Origin: Gephyromycinifex aptenodytis
GTDB lineage: Bacteria > Actinomycetota > Actinomycetes > Actinomycetales > Dermatophilaceae
Direction of reading: 5' to 3'
Assembly: GCF_012277275.1 (NCBI RefSeq)
Contig: NZ_CP051155.1
Span: forward strand, 1,054,001 to 1,118,000
DNA: 64,000 nucleotides
A program made the translations under genes and the position numbers. The notes under the pieces were generated by a model, which was not told where the DNA came from, made no database searches, and saw only the letters and a program-made list of their open reading frames with translations. This document shows, piece after piece, positions 7,837-16,679 of this stretch (position 1 is its first letter; each line of letters begins with the position of its first letter).

Positions 7837-9047
7837 TGATCACCCGTTTCGTGACTGGCCACATTCTCATCACTCTTCCGCTGCACAATCTGAACCGGGA
7901 CTCTAACGGCTTGCCCAAGAGCCAGTTCGACGGCGGGGTTCAGCGGGGGCGGCTGTCGAGCCAGTCCCTCAAGCGTGCTGCTCGTCAGGCTTACCGGCAG
8001 GCGGGGCATGAGGATTCCACCCGCACTCGCCTGGCGGCCTTCGAGATCACTCGGCGCGTGCTGGACCAGGCTGATGCCGACGGTGTTGAAGTGAACCTCG
8101 ACGCAGTCATCAAGATGGCTGTCGCCGCAGTCCGTGCCCTTTACACGGCCAAGACGGACGCTAAGGAGCTGGCCAAGCAGACCGCGGCGGTGCGTGGCCT
8201 GCTGGAGCGCACGAGCGGGAGGACCCTCCAGGAGGCCAGCGCCATCGCAGCCACTGAGGAGCCCACCGACCAGACTACTAAAGAGGACGAGGGCGAAACT
8301 AAAGACACCATTGTTTTCCTGTCTACGTCCGAGATCGTCGCCTTCGCCGCTGCGGTCTACGCCGCCCAAACGGGGCGCGGGGATGAGCCCTCTGAACTCG
8401 TTCGCAGCGCCCGCTCGGATGCTCTCGATATCGCCGCCTTCGGACGGATGTTCGCCGCTCAGGCGGGCCTGGCCACACATGCAGCCGTCGCGGTGTCACA
8501 CGCCACGACCGTTCACCGCATGCAACTCGTCACGGACTACTTCACGGCTGTAGAGGACCTCGAGACGGGGCATGCTGGCGCTGCGCACATCGACGAGAAC
8601 TACTTCACGTCCGGCACCTATTACCGCACCTTCACCATCGATGTTGACCAGCTCGCTGCGTCCTGGACCGCTTTTGGTGAGCCGGGCGCTAAGGACGCAC
8701 TCAAGGATCTGGTGCGTGCCCTCGTGCTGGCTCTTCCGAAGGGCAAGGTCAATGCAACCAACGCAGGCACGCTGCCCGCTCTCGTGCTCGCCGAGGTGCA
8801 GAACTTCCGGGTCACGTATGACTTCGAGCAGGCCTTGAGTGTCCGCGACGATCGGGGCGGCTACACCGACCAGGCGATTGCCGAGCTTGCTCGCCGCCGC
8901 AGGGAGGCGACAGATTTCGACCCTGCCCTGTTCGGTGAGGCTGCGGTGACCGGGCGGGTCGGCGACAACGATTTCGCTGCCAGCACGCTGCCTAACCTTG
9001 AGGCGCTGCTTGACTTCATCGTCGAACACGTCTTTGCGGGTCGCTGA
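7836..9047 (+). CDS. cas7: Cascade backbone subunit Cas7e (Cse4/CasC)
   Basis: 403 aa. The N-terminus has the hallmark HILITLPLHNLNRDSNGLPK followed by FDGGVQRGRLSSQSLKRAAR, the RAMP-fold region that binds the crRNA in Cas7e proteins. Six copies form the Cascade backbone. The insert near residues 125-155, rich in Thr and Glu, makes it slightly longer than the E. coli protein. Start and stop both use one-base TGATG overlaps with cse2 and cas5e, so translation is coupled. Confidence 0.95.
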   Translation: MITRFVTGHILITLPLHNLNRDSNGLPKSQFDGGVQRGRLSSQSLKRAARQAYRQAGHEDSTRTRLAAFEITRRVLDQADADGVEVNLDAVIKMAVAAVRALYTAKTDAKELAKQTAAVRGLLERTSGRTLQEASAIAATEEPTDQTTKEDEGETKDTIVFLSTSEIVAFAAAVYAAQTGRGDEPSELVRSARSDALDIAAFGRMFAAQAGLATHAAVAVSHATTVHRMQLVTDYFTAVEDLETGHAGAAHIDENYFTSGTYYRTFTIDVDQLAASWTAFGEPGAKDALKDLVRALVLALPKGKVNATNAGTLPALVLAEVQNFRVTYDFEQALSVRDDRGGYTDQAIAELARRRREATDFDPALFGEAAVTGRVGDNDFAASTLPNLEALLDFIVEHVFAGR

Positions 9048-9787
9048 TGCAGCACGTCATACGGCTCGCCGGCGCGGTACAGACTTGGGCCGGTTATCGG
9101 GCTTCTCACAGCACCGTCCGCACACTCCCGCTACCGACAAAGTCAGGTGTTGCTGGCTTGTTGGGCGCTTGCCTGGGGGTGACTGACTACCTCGCTCTGC
9201 TGGATGAGTTCACTATGCACCTACGGGTTGATCGCACCAACGGGGTCGAGGAGGACCTGCAGGTCGCGGTGCCGCCTCCACCGGGGCGAGCGGCGCAGAT
9301 GTGGCACCGCTCGGTGGCATTGCACGAGGTGACGTCGACCATCAGGGGCGGAGGGAAGGTCAAGCCGTACCGGGTCAAGGAGATCAACCTCACCGGCGGC
9401 ACTAACAAGGTGCAGTTCTCACCGCACCGGACGTTCTTGCCCCACGCGGAGTTCCTCTGCATCGTCTCGGTACGGAATGGTGATCTCGATGAGCGGTTGC
9501 GGGCGGGTTTCCGGCGGCCCGTGTTCATGCCTTATCTGGGCCGCATGGCGAACGCCCCGTCTTTCCCGTTCTATCTGGGCTTCGGGTCACAAGGTGTGCG
9601 GGACCTCGTCGAGGCGATCCCGCACGTGGCGGTGGGCGGGCGTGCGGCGTCAGCCTCTCTGCGGGTTTACGAGGCCGCTGGGGGGCACGCCGCGCCCCGG
9701 CACCGGGACTGGGCTCATGTCACGCCGCCAACAGCTACTGAGCGGGCCGAGCAACTCGTTTGGGCGAAGGAGCACCTGATTCGATGA
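9047..9787 (+). CDS. cas5: Cascade subunit Cas5e (CasD)
   Basis: 246 aa. The N-terminus (LAGAVQTWAGYRASHSTVRT) and the following LPTKSGVAGLLGACLGV are the standard Cas5e signature, which caps the 5' handle of the crRNA. A later glycine-rich RAMP strand is seen around LGRMANAPSFPFYLGF. It overlaps cas7e by one base and cas6e by four (ATGA). Confidence 0.94.
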   Translation: MQHVIRLAGAVQTWAGYRASHSTVRTLPLPTKSGVAGLLGACLGVTDYLALLDEFTMHLRVDRTNGVEEDLQVAVPPPPGRAAQMWHRSVALHEVTSTIRGGGKVKPYRVKEINLTGGTNKVQFSPHRTFLPHAEFLCIVSVRNGDLDERLRAGFRRPVFMPYLGRMANAPSFPFYLGFGSQGVRDLVEAIPHVAVGGRAASASLRVYEAAGGHAAPRHRDWAHVTPPTATERAEQLVWAKEHLIR

Positions 9788-10416
9788 CTGAGGCACCTTT
9801 CTGGACGGTTTTCCCCACCCACGCTGTCAAGAATGACTGGACTGACCACGGTGAATCGCACCGTGCGGTCATGAAGCTCTTCGCCCAACATTTGCCTGGT
9901 GCTGCGCACGAGCGGCGGGCCACCGGGCAGATTCTTTACCGAGTGGACCATCATGTCGATGGCAGCTCCACTGTGCTCGTGCAGTCGCAGGAGGCCTTGG
10001 AGACTGCCCCTCCTCAGGCGCGAGCAACGACTATCCCTCGCAACGGATGGGACTTAGCGGCGGGCACGCCGGTCTTGTTCCGGGTCGCCGTCAACGCCAT
10101 TCGCCGCCGTACCGAGCGGGACGCCATCGGGCGACGTCACGAGTGCCTGTCAGCGGTCGACATGGACGCCGTGCCCGAGTGGTTAGCTTCTAAGCTGGCA
10201 GGGGCGCTGACTGTCAACGAGGTTTTCGATCACACACGCCGGACCCACCGCCACCACCGCCAGCGTGACCGGACGCCTCCTCGTTTCGTTCTCGACACTG
10301 TCGACGGCCTGGCGACTGTCGATGACGCCGCGGGGCTCCAGCGGCTGCGTCTCGGCGGCGTGGGGCGCGGCAAGGCTTACGGGGCTGGGCTCCTCACGGT
10401 TCGGCCTCTCGGATGA
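9784..10416 (+). CDS. cas6e: crRNA endonuclease Cas6e (CasE)
   Basis: 210 aa from the ATG at 9784, which overlaps the cas5e stop as ATGA. An upstream in-frame GTG exists but lies inside cas5e. Cas6e cuts at the 3' base of the repeat hairpin and stays bound to it. The N-terminal ESHRAVMKLF carries the candidate catalytic His. The C-terminus RLGGVGRGKAYGAGLLTVRP is the glycine-rich RAMP loop typical of Cas6e. The repeats of this locus form a 6-bp stem with 4-nt loop and 8-nt downstream handle, the geometry this enzyme family cuts. Confidence 0.95.
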   Translation: MTEAPFWTVFPTHAVKNDWTDHGESHRAVMKLFAQHLPGAAHERRATGQILYRVDHHVDGSSTVLVQSQEALETAPPQARATTIPRNGWDLAAGTPVLFRVAVNAIRRRTERDAIGRRHECLSAVDMDAVPEWLASKLAGALTVNEVFDHTRRTHRHHRQRDRTPPRFVLDTVDGLATVDDAAGLQRLRLGGVGRGKAYGAGLLTVRPLG

Positions 10417-11381
10417 TGCCGTTCAGTGGGCCGACGCCGTTACCGCTGCAGAAGCCACGGGCTCTGCTGCTCACGCGGGTCGACGACCGGTTGTCTTTCC
10501 TCTACCTCGATCGCTGTGCCATACACCAGTCCGACAATGGCACGGTGGCTGTGATCGAGGTTGAGGATGGCAGCCGCTCGACGCAGATCCCCGTGGCCAC
10601 CCTCACCTCGCTGATGCTTGGCCCGGGGACGTCCATCACTCAGCAGGCGGCTGCGCACATGGCGGCGGCGGGTTGTGCGGCTACTTTCGTGGGAGGTAGC
10701 GCGGTCCGTTCCTATGGAGCGTTTCTTTCGCCTTACGCCCCGGCGGACCGCCTGCAGAGGCAGGCCCTCGTCAGTACTGATCCTGATTTGCGGGCCGAGG
10801 CGGCCCGCCGCATGTATCTCAAACGCTTCCCGGGCACAACGTCAGCGACGTTTGCGGATGCCAGTATCGAGCAGATGCGCGGGATCGAAGGCCTGCGGAT
10901 GCGAGCCGTTTACGAGCAGCAAGCACGTAAGCATCGGCTGAGGGCGTGGCGTCGTAACACGGGAACCCAGCCGGAGCTGGGGCCGCCAGACTCGGTGAAT
11001 ATGGCCTTGAACGCCGCTAATTCGGCGCTCTACGGCATAGTCAACAGCGTCGTGCTGTCTCTGGGGCTCAGTCCCGGGCTGGGCATCATCCACTCCGGAA
11101 ACCGGCAGTCGTTCACCCTGGACATCGCCGACTTGTACAAAACCAGGGTGACTGTCCCTCTGGCGTTTTCGCTCAAAGACCATGGGGATCCCTTTAACGC
11201 TGCGTTACGGACGCTGCGGGAAGAGCTTCGCCTGCTTCGCCTGCTCCCGCAGATCGTTAACGACATCGACATGGTTTTAGGGATCGATGTGGCAGATGAC
11301 TGGTCGGTGGACGCTCTGGAACTGTGGGGACCCGCAGGCGAAGTTGAAGCAACCTGGTCACATGCGGAGTGGTCATTGTGA
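10413..11381 (+). CDS. cas1: CRISPR integrase Cas1, type I-E
   Basis: 322 aa. Spacer integration uses a metal site of Glu, His and Asp. Candidates here are E159 in MRGIEGLRMR, H227 in IIHSGNRQSF and D240 in DIADLYK. The His-Asp spacing of 13 matches that known for the E. coli protein. The start overlaps cas6e by four bases. The 3' end overlaps cas2 by 13 bases, so Cas1 and Cas2 are probably made together. No lesion is seen, so adaptation should be functional. Confidence 0.96.
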   Translation: MMPFSGPTPLPLQKPRALLLTRVDDRLSFLYLDRCAIHQSDNGTVAVIEVEDGSRSTQIPVATLTSLMLGPGTSITQQAAAHMAAAGCAATFVGGSAVRSYGAFLSPYAPADRLQRQALVSTDPDLRAEAARRMYLKRFPGTTSATFADASIEQMRGIEGLRMRAVYEQQARKHRLRAWRRNTGTQPELGPPDSVNMALNAANSALYGIVNSVVLSLGLSPGLGIIHSGNRQSFTLDIADLYKTRVTVPLAFSLKDHGDPFNAALRTLREELRLLRLLPQIVNDIDMVLGIDVADDWSVDALELWGPAGEVEATWSHAEWSL

Positions 11382-11716
11382 CGCTGCACGTGTTGGTCAC
11401 TGAACGGCTATCTCCAGGGCTTCGCGGGGCGCTATCCCAGTGGTACATCGAAGTGAATCCGGGCGTTTACGTGGGGACCGTATCGGCGCGCATTCGAGAC
11501 CAACTGTGGTCCCAGGTGGAGACGTGGGTGTACGGCAACAACCTCGGGTACGCGCTTGCGGTCTACCCAGCACCAACAGAGCAGGGTTACGAAATGCGCA
11601 GTGCTGGCACGAGTCGCTACTCCGTGGTCGACCTTCACGGACTATCACTCGTGTCAGAGCAGCACAAAGAACGCCAAGTCAGCGACTCAGGACCCGAGTT
11701 CGACCCCGGCTGGTGA
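11369..11716 (+). CDS. cas2: CRISPR adaptation protein Cas2, type I-E
   Basis: 115 aa. The core SPGLRGALSQWYIEVNPGVY followed by VGTVSARIRDQLW is the Cas2e signature. It forms the structural centre of the Cas1-Cas2 integrase. A GTG at 11369 is chosen because it keeps the beta strand VIVTLHVL; GTG 11378 is the alternative. The acidic and serine-rich C-terminus is a little longer than in E. coli. The first CRISPR repeat begins 30 bp after its stop. Confidence 0.94.
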   Translation: MVIVTLHVLVTERLSPGLRGALSQWYIEVNPGVYVGTVSARIRDQLWSQVETWVYGNNLGYALAVYPAPTEQGYEMRSAGTSRYSVVDLHGLSLVSEQHKERQVSDSGPEFDPGW

Positions 11717-11746
11717 CGGCCTGGATAAAATAGCAGGTGGCGCAGT
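11717..11746 (+). promoter_or_regulatory. Very short CRISPR leader
   Basis: Only 30 bp separate the cas2 stop from repeat 1. They contain an AT-rich patch, GGATAAAATAG (11723-11733), which could act as a -10. No matching -35 sits at 16-18 bp; TTCGAC at 11699 is 21 bp away. The integration leader must therefore extend into the 3' end of cas2. The degenerate repeat at the far end confirms this is the leader side. Confidence 0.6.
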
Positions 11747-14700
11747 CCCCGTCCCGCGCACGCGGGAGTGATTCCGGCACACCCCTCATCGTGTGGCGCG
11801 ACGTCCGCCCCGTCCCGCGCACGCGGGAGTGATTCCTGCACCATGCTGACGGCTTTACCGTAGTAGCGCCCCGTCCCGCGCACGCGGGAGTGATTCCCAG
11901 CGCCCACGCGCCCTCAATGGTTGGGTGATCCCCGTCCCGCGCACGCGGGAGTGATTCCGATCAGAGCCTTGAACTCTCGACCGCTGCGCGCCCCGTCCCG
12001 CGCACGCGGGAGTGATTCCGGCCGCGAACGCCGCGGCGGGGGCCTTTAGGCCCCCGTCCCGCGCACGCGGGAGTGATTCCGTGCGGTGGCTGATGCGGGG
12101 GTGGCGCAGGGTCCCCGTCCCGCGCACGCGGGAGTGATTCCGTCGCCGACGAACGTCTGCGGGAGCAGATCGCCCCCGTCCCGCGCACGCGGGAGTGATT
12201 CCGGGTCACTGTCCGTAGGGCTGCGTCGGGGCACCCCCGTCCCGCGCACGCGGGAGTGATTCCAGGTGTCCAGTTCCCCCAGCGGTTGAGGACTCCCCCG
12301 TCCCGCGCACGCGGGAGTGATTCCCAGGCTAAGCAGGCCGCACAAGCCGAATACGTCCCCGTCCCGCGCACGCGGGAGTGATTCCACAGCAGGTTCACCA
12401 GGCATTCCTAGCAGCCGCCCCGTCCCGCGCACGCGGGAGTGATTCCGACGGCGCCGAGATCGGAGAGTTCCTCTGCATCCCCGTCCCGCGCACGCGGGAG
12501 TGATTCCACCGCCAACGGCGCAGTCCTCGACGTCACCGCCCCCGTCCCGCGCACGCGGGAGTGATTCCGCCCCGGCTGTTGAGAGGGCCCGTCCTGTCGC
12601 CCCCGTCCCGCGCACGCGGGAGTGATTCCAGTCGGCGCCTGTCGCGTCGAGGACAGCCATACCCCGTCCCGCGCACGCGGGAGTGATTCCAGGATGCCGT
12701 CGACGGACTGCCCCGAGAGGACCCCCGTCCCGCGCACGCGGGAGTGATTCCGACCCGAGGTTGGTGGTCGCGGAGCGTGTGGCCCCGTCCCGCGCACGCG
12801 GGAGTGATTCCAGTTTCCGGAACAGCATTGAAGCGCTCGGCGGCCCCGTCCCGCGCACGCGGGAGTGATTCCCGGACCCTAGTTATCGCACCAGCTCTGG
12901 AGACCCCCGTCCCGCGCACGCGGGAGTGATTCCCAACATCCTCAATCGTCAAGAAGCCCGGAGTGCCCCGTCCCGCGCACGCGGGAGTGATTCCCCGTCC
13001 ATGTGGGGTCACCACGTTTACGGCCGCCCCGTCCCGCGCACGCGGGAGTGATTCCGACGTAGTACATGTTCGGGTCGGTCATTATGTCCCCGTCCCGCGC
13101 ACGCGGGAGTGATTCCACGCGGGTACAGCGTGCTTACACCCTCGACATCCCCGTCCCGCGCACGCGGGAGTGATTCCATAGCCGAGATGTTCCGGGAGTG
13201 GGATATTTGGCCCCGTCCCGCGCACGCGGGAGTGATTCCCAACGGTGTGATGATCCGCAACGAAGTGAAGGCCCCGTCCCGCGCACGCGGGAGTGATTCC
13301 CGGATGAGGTGCGAAGCTTGCTCGAGCCGCCACCCCGTCCCGCGCACGCGGGAGTGATTCCATTTGTGCAGCCGTTGGATGTTCTTACTGAGGCCCCGTC
13401 CCGCGCACGCGGGAGTGATTCCTGGGCCGCGGTGTGCAGGAAATCTGTGATGCCCCCCGTCCCGCGCACGCGGGAGTGATTCCGGCAGCCGCACATGGAA
13501 AGTGCGCTTCCGTCTCCCCGTCCCGCGCACGCGGGAGTGATTCCAGCCATCTGGGTGATCTGGTCGGCAATGGTGTCCCCGTCCCGCGCACGCGGGAGTG
13601 ATTCCCGTCCGTGGCCCCTGCACCGAAGTAAAGATCGCCCCGTCCCGCGCACGCGGGAGTGATTCCGGCCTCCGTCGCGATGAAGCAGTTCAAGCTAGCC
13701 CCGTCCCGCGCACGCGGGAGTGATTCCCTGCTCAACTCCAAGGTCGCCGTCCTCGAAAACCCCGTCCCGCGCACGCGGGAGTGATTCCACGGCTCACATG
13801 AGGGTTCGCCGTACCTTTTGCCCCGTCCCGCGCACGCGGGAGTGATTCCTGTTGGCTTCTTTCTCTGGCGCGGAACGCTGCCCCCGTCCCGCGCACGCGG
13901 GAGTGATTCCGACGCCCGAGCCCCCTCCTGATACGCCATCCCCCCCGTCCCGCGCACGCGGGAGTGATTCCGCACCGCCACCGTCACCGTCCCCCAGCTC
14001 CTGCCCCGTCCCGCGCACGCGGGAGTGATTCCGATCTCGGGGGTTAGGGCGCCTTCGGTGTCGTCCCCGTCCCGCGCACGCGGGAGTGATTCCGCTTGCT
14101 CGAGCCGCCACGCTTCGCCGGCTTTCCCCGTCCCGCGCACGCGGGAGTGATTCCGGGACGATCGGTGACGCGGCCCACGCAAAGTCCCCCGTCCCGCGCA
14201 CGCGGGAGTGATTCCGTGCCCGGAGAATGTTCACACCGTCGAGGTTCCCCCGTCCCGCGCACGCGGGAGTGATTCCATCGCCGCCGCCAAGGCGGAGGGC
14301 CTTGGGCTCCCCGTCCCGCGCACGCGGGAGTGATTCCCCGCAGGTAGCAGCGAAGACCGCCGGCGCGATCCCCGTCCCGCGCACGCGGGAGTGATTCCGT
14401 ACTCAAGGGCCTGCCGTGGGGCAAGCTCCACCCCGTCCCGCGCACGCGGGAGTGATTCCGTGTCCCGCCCAGGCGGCGGCCTCGACATCGCCCCCGTCCC
14501 GCGCACGCGGGAGTGATTCCGGCACCGAAACGCAGATCGGCACCACGTACGCCCCCGTCCCGCGCACGCGGGAGTGATTCCACCCGAACCAGCGAACCCC
14601 GCTACGGCCACAACCCCGTCCCGCGCACGCGGGAGTGATTCCGTACGCGCCGCCCGCTAACGGGATCAGGTGATCCCCGTCCCGCGCACGCGGGAGTGAT

Positions 14701-16533
14701 TCCTGGATCACATCGTGTCTGGCTGCTCCTGACCGCCCCGTCCCGCGCACGCGGGAGTGATTCCATCGCAGACGGCGCAGGCGCCGCAGTCATATCCCCC
14801 GTCCCGCGCACGCGGGAGTGATTCCAACACCAGGCACCACGTCCGCGTAGAAGTGAACCCCGTCCCGCGCACGCGGGAGTGATTCCGCCGGGCCCGGCCG
14901 TGATCTTGGGTTGGTGGGCCCCGTCCCGCGCACGCGGGAGTGATTCCCCGGGCGAAACGTCAGCGCTCACCGACCCCGCCCCCGTCCCGCGCACGCGGGA
15001 GTGATTCCGTGGAAGACGCCGAGATAGTCGAGGATGAGCCCCCCGTCCCGCGCACGCGGGAGTGATTCCGGTTCCCTGACCTGCGCTTGAAACGCCCCTG
15101 ACCCCGTCCCGCGCACGCGGGAGTGATTCCGGGGACCCAATGCCCTTGCGCGTCCAGGTACTCCCCGTCCCGCGCACGCGGGAGTGATTCCGTGGCTGCG
15201 TTCGGCCGGCGACCTCGAACTGGCCCCGTCCCGCGCACGCGGGAGTGATTCCTGGTTCGCGCTCATCCGAACGCCTAGCGTCCCCCCCGTCCCGCGCACG
15301 CGGGAGTGATTCCCAGCGTCCACGCCCCGGCCAGGGTTGGGTGATCCCCCGTCCCGCGCACGCGGGAGTGATTCCATCCTGGCCAGCGTCAGCCTGCCTG
15401 CCGGTGTCCCCGTCCCGCGCACGCGGGAGTGATTCCGTACGCCAGCGCCTACGCGCCATGCGGGTGGGCCCCGTCCCGCGCACGCGGGAGTGATTCCACC
15501 ATCGCAGGGATGCTGGTGCGCATGGCCGCCCCGTCCCGCGCACGCGGGAGTGATTCCGCCATTGACGGCAAGCCAGCATTCCCCGAGGGCCCCGTCCCGC
15601 GCACGCGGGAGTGATTCCGAAAACAACTCTCGCCGTAAGAGATTCATTCACCCCGTCCCGCGCACGCGGGAGTGATTCCTCGTCCTACCCGGCCGGCGCG
15701 CCCACCATCAACCCCGTCCCGCGCACGCGGGAGTGATTCCTTTGCGTGCGTTGTTGCCGTTGACGGTGACTCCCCCGTCCCGCGCACGCGGGAGTGATTC
15801 GTGATCATCGGTTCCACGACCACCATGGGCGTGCCCCGTCCCGCGCACGCGGGAGTGATTCCATGATTCAGCCTGCCGTTCACGCGGGGGCGTTCCCCGT
15901 CCCGCGCACGCGGGAGTGATTCCGAATACCGGGCCGTTCCTATGTGACACACACCCCCCGTCCCGCGCACGCGGGAGTGATTCCTCCCGATGCCGTGGGC
16001 GTCCGCCTGCGACCGACCCCGTCCCGCGCACGCGGGAGTGATTCCCACCCCGGCCTCGAAGTAAGAACCACCTCCTCCCCCGTCCCGCGCACGCGGGAGT
16101 GATTCCCCTGTCGTGGTCTGGGAACCCTGGTCGTGCCACCCCGTCCCGCGCACGCGGGAGTGATTCCCAGGTGCACGTCGGTGGCGTCATCCCGATGGCC
16201 CCCGTCCCGCGCACGCGGGAGTGATTCCCAGCAGCGCGCCCTGTTGAACCAGCAGGAGGCCCCCGTCCCGCGCACGCGGGAGTGATTCCCAGGCTCGCGC
16301 TCGGCTCATCGTGGCTGACAACCCCGTCCCGCGCACGCGGGAGTGATTCCCGTCTCATGGGTGTGAGCTCGGCTGAGTCGTTCCCCGTCCCGCGCACGCG
16401 GGAGTGATTCCGGTCACCACGTCGGTCGTGACGGGGATGATGACCCCGTCCCGCGCACGCGGGAGTGATTCCGTACGAGTTCACCGATGAGAAGTGTGAA
16501 ACGCCCCCGTCCCGCGCACGCGGAAAGGATTCC
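11747..16533 (+). CRISPR. Type I-E CRISPR array, 79 repeats and 78 spacers
   Basis: The 29-nt repeat reads CCCCG, stem TCCCGC, loop GCAC, stem GCGGGA, handle GTGATTCC. The stem is six perfect pairs, closed by T6-A21 where many type I-E repeats have C-G. Spacers are 32 nt; exceptions seen are 31 nt at 12752-12782 and 33 nt at 13178-13210. First and last repeat starts (11747, 16505) differ by exactly 78 x 61. Nearly all repeats are identical. Two exceptions: the repeat at 15773 ends in G instead of C, and the terminal repeat at 16505 has three changes (positions 20, 22, 23) that break the stem, marking the old end. The array is transcribed on the plus strand. Long open frames across it on the minus strand are a by-product of the 61-nt period and are not genes. 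Confidence 0.99.
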
Positions 16534-16679
16534 AGCGAACGCGCCGGGGAACGCAGGCCCCCAATACTCGATGACCCGGGTGCCGGTCACCTGGTCCAGT
16601 TTAACCCTTTTGCTCTCGCCCCCTATGGTCCAAGGTGGCGGGTCCGCCCAATCAGCCGCGCCGGTTTAGTTGGCGCAGG

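Noticed and set aside
13594-16060. Spacers 31 and 71 share a short stretch that reads YF-x-AG on the opposite strand
   Set aside because: Only about 14 of 20 bases align and the register differs, which is within chance for 78 GC-rich spacers.
11855-16484. Many long open frames on both strands across the array, repeating peptides such as NHSRVRGTG and ESLPRARDG
   Set aside because: They are the three-frame translation of the stop-free CRISPR repeat. With a 61-nt period the frame rotates at each unit, giving long artefact frames without real genes.
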